Assembly (NCBI GenBank): GCA_013138655.1
Contig: WTCI01000020.1
Location: forward strand, 1-12,155
Reading direction: 5' to 3'
DNA length: 12,155 bases
Source of the DNA: Desulfuromonadaceae bacterium
Lineage (GTDB): Bacteria > Desulfobacterota > Desulfuromonadia > Desulfuromonadales > Geopsychrobacteraceae
In this document: positions 1-5,793 of the stretch, piece by piece
How the letters are laid out: each line of letters starts with the position of its first letter
Numbering within the stretch: position 1 is the stretch's first letter
Translations under genes and position numbers: made by a program
Notes under the pieces: generated by a model
What the model was told of the DNA's origin: nothing
Seen by the model: the letters and a program-made list of their open reading frames with translations, nothing else
Databases searched by the model: none

Positions 1-1302
1 CGTTTCAAAAAGGAGACGGAGAATATCCTCAGTTATGTGCCTGGATTTGGTAAGGATCTGGTGAATATCGCCAGGCGTGCCGAGGAATCGTTTAAAAGTT
101 TCATGACTCCCGGGATGCTTTTTGAGGGCTTGGGTTTCGATTATTTTGGAGCAATCGACGGGCACAATCTGGAAGAATTGATGGAGACTCTGGAGAATGT
201 TTCGCAGATCAACGGACCGGTTTTACTGCATGTTGTGACGAAAAAAGGTAAAGGGTTCGCTCCGGCAGAAGAGAACCCGTGCAAATATCACGGTGTCGGG
301 CCTTTTGATCCGCAAACCGGCGAAATCAAGGGCGGAAAACCGGGGCGTGCCGCCTCTTATACCGAGGTGTTCGGCAAGACCCTGATCGAGCTGGCCAATG
401 CTGATCAGCGGATCGTTGCAATTACCGCTGCCATGACCGAAGGGACTGGGCTCAAAGGTTTCTCCGAGGCTTTCCCCGAGCGTTTTTTCGATGTCGGGAT
501 TGCCGAGCAGCATGCGGTGACCTTTGCCGCCGGGTTGGCCTGCCGTGGACTGCATCCGGTGGTGACCCTCTATTCAACCTTTATGCAGCGTGCTTATGAT
601 CAGCTTCTGCATGATGTTTGTCTCCAGAACCTATCGGTGACATTTGCCCTGGATCGGGGTGGTTTGGTCGGGGCTGACGGGCCGACGCATCACGGGGTTT
701 TCGATCTGTCTTTCATGCGGCATATTCCGAACCTGATTTTTGCCGTACCGCGTAATGAAGTTGAATTACGCCGGATTATGAAAGCAGCCAGTCTCTTCGA
801 CGGGCCATTTGCTTATCGTTATCCCCGCGGGAACGGTGTCGGTTTGCCTTTAGATGGGACGATCGAACCCCTTGAGATTGGTCAAGGGGAACTCCTGCGC
901 AAGGGCTCTGATGCCTTGATCATTGCTGTCGGCGTACTGATCGGAGAAGCACTTGAGGCGGCAAAGTTGCTCTCTGAACAAGGCATTGAGGTTGCGGTCG
1001 TCGATGCGCGTTTTGTCAAGCCACTCGACTGCGAGCTGATTTTGTCGCAAGCAGCCAAGGTTCCGCTGGTTGTGACGGCAGAAGAGAACGTCCTGCAAGG
1101 CGGTTTCGGGGCAGCAGTTCTTGAGCTGTTGAGTGATGCCGGGCTGAGTGTGCCGATACGACGGATCGGTATCCCGGATGAGTTTGTTGAACAGGGTACG
1201 CAGGCAGAACTGCGGGCAATGCTCGGAATTGATGCTGAGGGGATGGTCGCAACGATCCATCAGGATTTGAAAAAAAATCGGCTTGTGGCCGCAATCGGCT
1301 GA
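1..1302 (+). CDS. dxs: 1-deoxy-D-xylulose-5-phosphate synthase, 3' part (5' end outside window)
   Basis: This is the C-terminal 433 residues of DXS, the thiamine-diphosphate enzyme that condenses pyruvate with glyceraldehyde 3-phosphate to start the cytoplasmic MEP isoprenoid pathway. The frame is open from base 1, so the GTG at 37 is internal; against the usual ~620 residues about 190 are missing upstream. Visible in order (residues counted from base 1): the end of the ThDP-binding domain with DGHNLEEL (from about 53) and [11 protein letters not shown]; the pyrimidine-binding transketolase domain with [18 protein letters not shown] (catalytic Glu near 169), TFMQRAYDQ and [15 protein letters not shown]; and the C-terminal transketolase domain with [11 protein letters not shown] and [12 protein letters not shown]. 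All expected motifs in the part present are intact. It ends 27 nt before a hairpin, so it is probably the last gene of its transcript. Confidence 0.97.
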   Translation, partial: RFKKETENILSYVPGFGKDLVNIARRAEESFKSFMTPGMLFEGLGFDYFGAIDGHNLEELMETLENVSQINGPVLLHVVTKKGKGFAPAEENPCKYHGVGPFDPQTGEIKGGKPGRAASYTEVFGKTLIELANADQRIVAITAAMTEGTGLKGFSEAFPERFFDVGIAEQHAVTFAAGLACRGLHPVVTLYSTFMQRAYDQLLHDVCLQNLSVTFALDRGGLVGADGPTHHGVFDLSFMRHIPNLIFAVPRNEVELRRIMKAASLFDGPFAYRYPRGNGVGLPLDGTIEPLEIGQGELLRKGSDALIIAVGVLIGEALEAAKLLSEQGIEVAVVDARFVKPLDCELILSQAAKVPLVVTAEENVLQGGFGAAVLELLSDAGLSVPIRRIGIPDEFVEQGTQAELRAMLGIDAEGMVATIHQDLKKNRLVAAIG

Positions 1303-1329
1303 TCATAATAATAGAACTGAAAAATTCTC

Positions 1330-1378
1330 AGGGCGTTCGTTTTACGGACGCCCTAAGCTGCTCTTTAGAGTATTTTTC
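1330..1378 (+). terminator. Putative terminator after dxs
   Basis: AGGGCGTTCG (1330-1339) pairs with CGGACGCCCT (1345-1354), 10 bp with one G-T pair and a 5-nt loop. A second tiny stem CTCT/AGAG (1361-1370) is followed by TATTTTTC. The T-rich stretch does not directly follow the main stem, so termination strength is uncertain. Confidence 0.5.
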
Positions 1379-1397
1379 TTTTTTTACAAAGGTAAAT

Positions 1398-1426
1398 TTG
1401 CGTGTCATCTTTGCTAGTATTACAGT
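1398..1426 (+). promoter_or_regulatory. Possible sigma-70 promoter for the BioD-like gene
   Basis: TTGCGT (1398-1403) and TACAGT (1421-1426) are separated by 17 nt and lie between the dxs terminator and the next gene. The -10 match is modest. The position is right for a promoter serving the two-gene unit 1463-2792. Confidence 0.4.
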
Positions 1427-1462
1427 ATTGTCTTGGACGATTCGGTTTGCAAGGAGTTGCGC

Positions 1463-2557
1463 ATGGCTCGTAAAATATTCATAGCTGCGACGGGAATGAA
1501 CAGCGGTAAAACAACAACCAGTCTTTCCTTGATGCATATGGCCCTGAAAAAATATGATCGCGTCGGCTTCATTAAGCCGATTGGCCCCAAACCGGCTGAA
1601 TATAACGGGCAGGTTGCAGATAAGGATGCTATTCTCATGGCCCGTTATTTTGGGTTGGTTGACGATCTGCCGTTGATGTCGCCATTTGTCCTGCACCAGG
1701 GAGATACCCGGCGTATCATGGACGGAGAGTTGTCTCGTGAAAAAATCTCTCAACAGATATTTGCTGCCATAGCTGAACTTGAAGACAAGAATGATTTTTT
1801 GATTATTGAGGGGGCAGGTCATACCGGTGTCGGTTCTTTGCTCGGTTGCAATAATGCCCGTATCGCTCGTGAAGCAAATGCTGCGGTCCTGATGGTCACG
1901 GGGGGTGGTTTGGGGAATGTTGTCGATGCGGCGCATATGAATCTGGCGTTGTTCCAGAAGGAACGGGCTGATGTTAAGGCGATATTGGTTAATAAGATTA
2001 TCCCGAACAAAAGAGAACAAGCCCTGGATTACCTTGCTCTGGCCTTTCGGCCTGAAGGCATCCAGGTTATAGGCGGTTTCAATTATCAGCCGATTTTGGC
2101 AAATCCAACGTTACGGCGTATTGCCAATGTCCTGGATATAGAGTTGCACGCCGGTGAAGAAGAAGCGCAGCGGATTGTCCACAATGTGCAAATCGGTGCC
2201 GCTTCTGCACAGCGTGTTGCCGAACTGTTGTGTGAATCCTCTCTGGTGATCGTGAACAGAAGTCGAGATGAACTGCTTGTGACCTTGGCAAATCTCTATC
2301 GGATAGAAGAGTATCGGGAAAAAATTGCCGGGATTGTCATCCCCGGGGTCGGGCAGATCAGCCACATAACCCAGACGATCATCAAGGATAGCGGTATCCC
2401 CTATATGCGTGTCAGCCGGACGTCTTCCACTGTATTCGAGATGATAAATGATGACGTTTCCAAGTTGACTGTTGAGGACACACACAAAATCTGCCTGATT
2501 ACCGGTTTGGCGGAAAAACGCTTCGATTTCGATGCGATAGATAAGCTATTTGATTAG
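1463..2557 (+). CDS. BioD-like P-loop / DRTGG domain protein (phosphotransacetylase N-terminal-like)
   Basis: This 364-residue protein has the layout of the N-terminal half of long phosphate acetyltransferases but lacks the catalytic acetyltransferase domain. The start at 1463 is chosen because AAGGAG (1451-1456) sits six bases before it and the protein then begins directly with the first beta strand; an upstream in-frame start at 1433 lacks this support. Residues 1-210 form a dethiobiotin-synthetase-like P-loop domain, with Walker A GMNSGKTT (11-18), KPIGPKP (39-45) and an IIEGAGHTGVGSLLG segment (114-128). Roughly 218-325 resemble a DRTGG domain (VHNVQIGAAS, VIVNRSRDE, GIVIPG). Known: related free-standing proteins occur in Desulfuromonadales. 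Inferred: an ATP-dependent or nucleotide-sensing regulatory role; no specific substrate can be read. It is probably co-transcribed with the small protein 16 nt downstream. Confidence 0.85.
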   Translation: MARKIFIAATGMNSGKTTTSLSLMHMALKKYDRVGFIKPIGPKPAEYNGQVADKDAILMARYFGLVDDLPLMSPFVLHQGDTRRIMDGELSREKISQQIFAAIAELEDKNDFLIIEGAGHTGVGSLLGCNNARIAREANAAVLMVTGGGLGNVVDAAHMNLALFQKERADVKAILVNKIIPNKREQALDYLALAFRPEGIQVIGGFNYQPILANPTLRRIANVLDIELHAGEEEAQRIVHNVQIGAASAQRVAELLCESSLVIVNRSRDELLVTLANLYRIEEYREKIAGIVIPGVGQISHITQTIIKDSGIPYMRVSRTSSTVFEMINDDVSKLTVEDTHKICLITGLAEKRFDFDAIDKLFD

Positions 2558-2573
2558 GTTAAAGGGGATTTCC

Positions 2574-2792
2574 ATGCTGATTCGTGTTCGCTATAAAGAT
2601 GGCAGGATTGATCTGGTTCCATCGAAAAAGCTTGATGAACTGATTCTGATGAGCGAGATAGAACAGTTTGAACGTTCCACCGGTTGGGTGATTCTGGGAA
2701 AAGACCCGATCAGGAGTTCACTGCGTGGCGGTTATCCAGGCGCTGAGCGCCGCTCCTCCATGATTCTTAGTTCCAGGGAGAAAGGGAAATAG
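2574..2792 (+). CDS. Small GPERR-type protein, copy A (GSU3473-like family)
   Basis: This 72-residue cytoplasmic protein has no signal peptide or membrane segment. The ATG at 2574 is preferred over a TTG at 2550 because AAAGGGGAT precedes it and the start MLIRVRY is identical to that of the copy at 2941. It shares with the copies at 2941 and 3293 a beta-like start (IRVRYKDGRIDLVP), a central helix-like part (KLDELI), then GWV--G-DPIR and a closing Y-x-G-x-ERR. Here the motif reads YPGAERR, with Ala instead of Pro, and is followed by a Ser/Lys tail. I recall this pattern from a Geobacter family named after GSU3473, but the name is from memory and no function is known to me. It lies 16 nt after the BioD-like gene and is probably in its operon. 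Confidence 0.75.
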   Translation: MLIRVRYKDGRIDLVPSKKLDELILMSEIEQFERSTGWVILGKDPIRSSLRGGYPGAERRSSMILSSREKGK

Positions 2793-2808
2793 TTGCGTTG
2801 GCTAACTG

Positions 2809-2839
2809 GTGCCCATCCGGAAACTGCGGATGGGGGCAC
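2809..2839 (+). terminator. Hairpin after small protein copy A
   Basis: GTGCCCATCCG (2809-2819) pairs with CGGATGGGGGCAC (2827-2839), with two unpaired G on the right arm and a 7-nt loop. The following GTTTTC is a weak U tract, so it could be a terminator or an mRNA-stabilising hairpin. Confidence 0.5.
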
Positions 2840-2902
2840 TGCAAGTTTTCATATGGGAAACTAACAGATTTTTACTCGTCGCCACACTGTCGCATGATTT
2901 TT

Positions 2903-2911
2903 TGGCATAAT
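2903..2911 (+). promoter_or_regulatory. Possible extended -10 promoter for small protein copy B
   Basis: TGG followed by CATAAT (2906-2911) resembles an extended -10 element; no good -35 is seen at the usual distance. A start of transcription near 2918 would leave a leader of about 22 nt with a weak AAAGTGAAG ribosome-binding site before the ATG at 2941. Confidence 0.3.
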
Positions 2912-2940
2912 TGTGGTCAATTGCAAGAAAGTGAAGATTT

Positions 2941-3126
2941 ATGTTGATACGAGTACGGTATAGTGCCGGGCGGATAGAACAGGTTCCCCCGCGAAAATTG
3001 CAGAAACTGATAGATGCAAGAAGAATAATTCAATTTATGCGTTCCGGTGGCTGGGTCACGGTCGGTTTTGATCCGATCCGCTCGGAAAATTCCACCGGGT
3101 ACGTCGGACCGGAAAGACGTAACTGA
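2941..3126 (+). CDS. Small GPERR-type protein, copy B (GSU3473-like family)
   Basis: This 61-residue protein is the most compact of the three tandem copies and probably shows the family core. It starts MLIRVRY exactly as copy A and keeps KL--LI---I-QF-RS-GWV--G-DPIRS, ending YVGPERRN almost at the last residue. It has many basic residues and no signal peptide or transmembrane stretch. It stands alone between two hairpins, so it is probably its own transcript, unlike copy A. The very short C-terminus after GPERR suggests this motif closes the fold rather than linking to another domain. Function is unknown; a small regulatory or nucleic-acid-binding role is only a guess. Confidence 0.8.
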   Translation: MLIRVRYSAGRIEQVPPRKLQKLIDARRIIQFMRSGGWVTVGFDPIRSENSTGYVGPERRN

Positions 3127-3150
3127 CGAGTAAGAAATTTGTATTTCTGA

Positions 3151-3174
3151 AACCGGCAAATGCCGGTTTTTTTT
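3151..3174 (+). terminator. Intrinsic terminator after small protein copy B
   Basis: AACCGGC (3151-3157) pairs perfectly with GCCGGTT (3162-3168) around a 4-nt loop. The run of eight T at 3167-3174 follows directly. This is a textbook rho-independent terminator. Confidence 0.88.
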
Positions 3175-3239
3175 GTTCTTGCAGATTAGCGATAGTCCAT
3201 TAACTGATTGAACTTCCGGTGTTTTTTCTTTAAGTGGCT

Positions 3240-3267
3240 TTGTGTTTAGCTTGGATGGTGTTAGAAT
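3240..3267 (+). promoter_or_regulatory. Possible sigma-70 promoter for small protein copy C
   Basis: TTGTGT (3240-3245), a 16-nt spacer and TAGAAT (3262-3267) lie just upstream of a strong ribosome-binding site. This would make copy C an independent transcript with a leader of about 20 nt. Confidence 0.45.
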
Positions 3268-3292
3268 GATCGAAACTGTAAGGAGGTGCTCT

Positions 3293-3496
3293 ATGAAGGA
3301 AGTCTCTGTAGTTTATCAAGACGGGATGATGGACATGGTTGAACCTCAACTTTTGCAGGGTTTGATTGAGAGTGATGGGATCGTCAAATTTCAGCGTGCT
3401 GATGGTTGGGTTTATCCCGGGATTGATCCTGTCCGACGCTTTGCTCATCGTACCTACCAAGGGCCGGAGCGCCGGGTGCTGCACAACATCTATTAA
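3293..3496 (+). CDS. Small GPERR-type protein, copy C (GSU3473-like family)
   Basis: This 67-residue protein is the most diverged of the three tandem copies. The ATG at 3293 is chosen because of AAGGAGG (3280-3286), the best ribosome-binding site in the cluster; the in-frame sequence back to 3242 has no such support and contains the likely promoter. Shared pattern: V-YQDGMMDMV, L-----LI----I--F-RADGWV--G-DPVR, then YQGPERR, followed by a short VLHNIY tail. The spacing between DP-R and GPERR is the same as in copies A and B, which argues that all three fold alike. It has its own promoter and terminators, so the copies may respond to different signals. Function unknown. Confidence 0.8.
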   Translation: MKEVSVVYQDGMMDMVEPQLLQGLIESDGIVKFQRADGWVYPGIDPVRRFAHRTYQGPERRVLHNIY

Positions 3497-3502
3497 CTTG
3501 TG

Positions 3503-3533
3503 TCCGTCCGGAAAATGATCGTTTCCGGACGGA
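3503..3533. repeat. Perfect 12-bp inverted repeat downstream of copy C
   Basis: TCCGTCCGGAAA (3503-3514) pairs with TTTCCGGACGGA (3522-3533) around a 7-nt loop. No T tract follows on either strand, so it is a strong hairpin but not a standard intrinsic terminator. It sits in the convergent gap between copy C and the DUF3014 gene. Confidence 0.7.
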
Positions 3534-3561
3534 ACTTCATCGCAATCAGCTGGTCATTTTT

Positions 3562-3592
3562 AAGCCGCTCTTCCAATGGATGAGCGGTTTTT
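3562..3592 (+). terminator. Intrinsic terminator in the convergent gap
   Basis: AAGCCGCTC (3562-3570) pairs with GAGCGGTTT (3582-3590), 9 bp with one G-T, followed by TTTTT. It serves plus-strand transcription from copy C and ends 4 nt before the stop codon of the convergent DUF3014 gene. Confidence 0.7.
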
Positions 3593-3595
3593 GTT

Positions 3596-4444
3596 TCAGG
3601 GGTGCAGCTTGATCAATTTTTGACGATAGCTGCGCAGAATTTTCATAACTTTGGCGCGGTGTTCAGGACCGATGCGAAGGAGTATTTTCTGTCCGGATGA
3701 CAATTGTTCCAGAGTTGGATCGGCATAGGTATAGAAGACTGAAGGTTGTGCCAACAGAATCGGTTCCGCCGGGTTCGGTGTCTCCAGCAGATGTTCAATC
3801 ACATAGACCAACCGATCATTAAAATAGGCATTCTGATAGCCCAGTTGTACATAAGCTGATTGAAAGAGTGAATAGAAATAAACGTAGATTTTGCTCGCTA
3901 AATCCACATCAATCACTTCCAGAAGTTGGACATATTTGGTATAGCGGGGATGGTTCCTGGTACTGGTTTGCGGAGCCTCTTCGGTTCCCGATGTGATGAA
4001 TCTCCCTAAGGGTTTGCGGAGGGGGAGATGGGCTTGTGGTAGACGTTTTTCCGTGAGGTTGTCGACTGTCACCACCAGTTTCTGGATAAAATTTTCCATT
4101 ACAATTAAACTGAAAAGCGATTTTTTAATATGGAGATTTTCGAGTGCCCGTTGAATCGTTTCGTCACTCTCCTGAACGGGTGGGAGCTGTTCTGGAAAAC
4201 TCAGTTCAAGTTGAGAAACTTCCGGTTGTTCCTCTGCCACAACCTTTTCAGTCTGTTCATCCTGGGTAAGTGGTATCGGAACCGGGTAATGCACAATCGG
4301 CTGTTTGGGCGGTTCTTCAGTTGCCGGTGTTGGGCTTGTGAGCTTTGGTTGTTCTGGAGGGACCGTTTTCTGCAGGTAAATTGTCAAAACGAGGATAGAG
4401 ATGATGATGAGAAGGATGAAGATCAACATATTGGTTCGTTTCAT
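3596..4444 (-). CDS. Membrane-anchored DUF3014 family protein
   Basis: This is a 282-residue protein from the start at 4444, chosen because GGAGG lies six bases upstream and the protein then begins MKRTN just before a membrane segment. Residues 6-24 are a single hydrophobic helix (LIFILLIIISILVLTIYL), so it is an inner-membrane anchored protein with most of the chain probably periplasmic. Residues 28-92 are a Pro/Glu-rich low-complexity linker. The rest matches the DUF3014 pattern: YVQLLEVIDVDLASKIYVYFYSLFQSAYVQLGY, then YFNDRLVYVIEHLLETPNP, FYTYADP-LEQLSSGQK-LLRIGPEH. No catalytic residues are recognisable and the function of the family is not known to me. The frame stays open upstream to 4708, with a possible earlier ATG at 4549 (weak ribosome site) that would add 35 residues before the helix. 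It is divergent from the methyltransferase gene. Confidence 0.85.
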   Translation of the reverse strand: MKRTNMLIFILLIIISILVLTIYLQKTVPPEQPKLTSPTPATEEPPKQPIVHYPVPIPLTQDEQTEKVVAEEQPEVSQLELSFPEQLPPVQESDETIQRALENLHIKKSLFSLIVMENFIQKLVVTVDNLTEKRLPQAHLPLRKPLGRFITSGTEEAPQTSTRNHPRYTKYVQLLEVIDVDLASKIYVYFYSLFQSAYVQLGYQNAYFNDRLVYVIEHLLETPNPAEPILLAQPSVFYTYADPTLEQLSSGQKILLRIGPEHRAKVMKILRSYRQKLIKLHP

Positions 4445-4572
4445 CAAAGGCCTCCAGTCATGAACGATAGATCCGCTCACATTATGACGCGATTCACTCT
4501 TCATTTCTAGCAGATACTCTGTCAGCATATCAATTATTGGAAGAGACATTCTATCACTCTTTGTTCTCCCCC

Positions 4573-4606
4573 TCAGGAGGGTGTCGGATATCCGACACCC
4601 TCCTGA
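4573..4606. repeat. Perfect 34-bp palindrome between divergent genes
   Basis: Every base from 4573 to 4606 pairs symmetrically about the centre 4589/4590 (core GGATATCC, outer arms TCAGGAGGG/CCCTCCTGA) with no spacer. TTTT follows on the plus strand, but no plus-strand gene close upstream needs a terminator. It lies in the 183-nt region between the starts of the DUF3014 and methyltransferase genes. It could be a dimeric-regulator site, a cruciform or hairpin in the DUF3014 leader, or a remnant of a mobile repeat. Confidence 0.85.
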
Positions 4607-4627
4607 TTTTACTCTGAAGCAGTTCAT

Positions 4628-5533
4628 ATGCAGGTTGTCTATCAAGAAATCCAACAGCATTTGCCTACAGGTGATGAATCTCGGCGCCTTTTTCACGGGC
4701 GGGGTCACTGTTTTCCCGGTTATGAAGATTTACTGATTGACTGGTTTAAACCGATTCTGCTGATTACCCTCTATCGGTCACGGGAAAAAAGCTGGTTAGC
4801 TGAACTTATCGAACTTTTACGGGCAGAATTTCCTGCCGCAGAAGCGGTTCTTTTACAAGAGCGTTTTATCTTTACTGCTCCAACATGCTTGCTGTGGGGG
4901 AATCTTCCGGTGACTGTCGATGCTCTGGAGGCAGGTTTACGCTATCGCTTACGTTTAACCACGGCGAAGAATATCGGTTTTTTTCTGGATATGGCGAGAG
5001 GGCGAGAGCTGGTCAGGAACAGTGCGAAAGACAAACGTGTTCTCAACCTATTTGCTTACAGTTGCGGATTTTCCGTTGCGGCACTTGCTGGTGGCGCAAT
5101 GCAGGTTGTAAACTTGGACATGAACCGTGGCGCACTCGACTTGGGACGCTTGAACCATCAGATAAATCAACTGGATTTGCGTCAAGCGAGTTTTCTGCCG
5201 TTGGAGTTGTTCCGCAGTTTCAACCGTTTGAAGAGGTTCGCCCCTTTTGATCTGATTATCTGTGATCCTCCTGCAGAACAGGGGAAAAGCTTCAAGGCTG
5301 AACGCGACTGGTCGAAATTGTTACGCAAGTTGCCTGCTTTGCTGGCTCCGGGCGGAGAGATTCTGGCCTGTTTGAATGCACCATACTTACCACCCGATTT
5401 TCTCCAGAGGAAATTTTCCGAATTACTTCCAGATGCCTGCCTGCAGACTCGTATAGAATCGGGAGATGATTTTCCTGAACAGACACCTGATAAAGGAGTC
5501 TGGATTTTTCATTACCTCCTTTCTAAGTCGTAA
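4628..5533 (+). CDS. Putative RlmI/RlmK-type class I SAM-dependent methyltransferase
   Basis: This 301-residue protein resembles the catalytic part of the 23S rRNA methyltransferases RlmI (m5C1962) and RlmK (m7G2069). Residues 1-110 are a small N-terminal part, including a beta-rich stretch. Then come AKNIGFFLDMARGRELVR (113-130), equivalent to the TGFFLDQR strand of that group; SAM motif I VLNLFAYSCGFSVAA (138-152); VVNLDMNRGAL-LGRLNHQIN (acidic loop, motif II); and motif IV DLIICDPPAEQGKSF (208-222). There is no obvious RNA-binding PUA or THUMP domain, so it is shorter than E. coli RlmI or RlmKL. Inferred: cytoplasmic methylation of rRNA or another RNA; the exact target is not readable. The ribosome-binding site is weak (GAAG). 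No terminator follows apart from the repeat at 5612-5694. Confidence 0.75.
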   Translation: MQVVYQEIQQHLPTGDESRRLFHGRGHCFPGYEDLLIDWFKPILLITLYRSREKSWLAELIELLRAEFPAAEAVLLQERFIFTAPTCLLWGNLPVTVDALEAGLRYRLRLTTAKNIGFFLDMARGRELVRNSAKDKRVLNLFAYSCGFSVAALAGGAMQVVNLDMNRGALDLGRLNHQINQLDLRQASFLPLELFRSFNRLKRFAPFDLIICDPPAEQGKSFKAERDWSKLLRKLPALLAPGGEILACLNAPYLPPDFLQRKFSELLPDACLQTRIESGDDFPEQTPDKGVWIFHYLLSKS

Positions 5534-5611
5534 ACACCCCGTAATAATATTCAGAAAACTCTTTGTCGATCGGAACTATTCAGCATTATCAGATCAGGAG
5601 AAAAAACGCCT

Positions 5612-5694
5612 GTCATCCCCGAGTGCTGCTATCGGGGATCCAGTCTTTCTGTCTTCTGAACTCTGGATTCCGGCTAAAATCCTGCCGGAATGAC
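5612..5694. repeat. 83-bp REP/MITE-like two-hairpin palindromic element
   Basis: The element begins GTCATCCCC and ends GGAATGAC, which are imperfect inverted ends. Inside are hairpin CCCCGA/TCGGGG (5617-5622/5632-5637), hairpin ATTCCGGC/GCCGGAAT (5667-5674/5684-5691), and an alternative central pairing ATCCAG/CTGGAT (5638-5643/5663-5668). The words TCATCCCCGA, ATCCAG, CTGGATTCC and GGAATGAC are typical of abundant intergenic repeats in proteobacteria. It lies after the methyltransferase gene and before the biotin operon. Several short open frames run through it and are not genes. Confidence 0.75.
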
Positions 5695-5731
5695 CGTCTT
5701 TTGTACTGTGCTGAACAGTTACTATTGATCA

Positions 5732-5763
5732 TTGTAAACCGGAGGGTTGGCATTGGTTGACAT
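5732..5763 (+). promoter_or_regulatory. BirA-type biotin operator
   Basis: TTGTAAACC (5732-5740), 14 nt, then GGTTGACAT (5755-5763) matches the known BirA operator pattern (TTGTAAACC, 14-16 nt, GGTTTACAA-like half) with full identity in the left half and conserved spacing. The right half contains the likely -35 box TTGACA, so bound BirA-biotinyl-AMP would block the promoter. It predicts biotin repression of the four genes that follow. Confidence 0.85.
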
Positions 5764-5786
5764 CTGACATATCGAAATGCTACTTT
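5757..5786 (+). promoter_or_regulatory. Likely sigma-70 promoter of the biotin operon
   Basis: A perfect TTGACA (5757-5762) lies 18 nt before TACTTT (5781-5786). Transcription would start at about 5792-5795, at or next to the bioW ATG at 5794. The -35 overlaps the biotin operator. Confidence 0.6.
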
Positions 5787-5793
5787 CGCCGCC

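Noticed and set aside
1463..2557. Assignment of the P-loop gene as dethiobiotin synthetase bioD, given the biotin operon downstream.
   Set aside because: The protein is much longer than BioD (364 versus about 225 residues), carries a DRTGG-like C-terminal half, lies 3 kb before the BirA operator and is in a different transcription unit.
2903..2940. Sigma-54 promoter suggested by TGGCAT and TTGCA before the small protein at 2941.
   Set aside because: The GG and GC elements do not have the required 10-nt separation.
4445..4708. N-terminal extension of the DUF3014 protein through the open frame up to 4708.
   Set aside because: The extension runs through the palindrome and overlaps the methyltransferase start. 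The GGAGG site and the membrane helix right after 4444 favour the shorter form. The ATG at 4549 remains a minor alternative.
5466..5760. Short open frames overlapping the end of the methyltransferase gene and the repeat element.
   Set aside because: They run through the two-hairpin repeat, have no ribosome-binding sites and resemble no protein.
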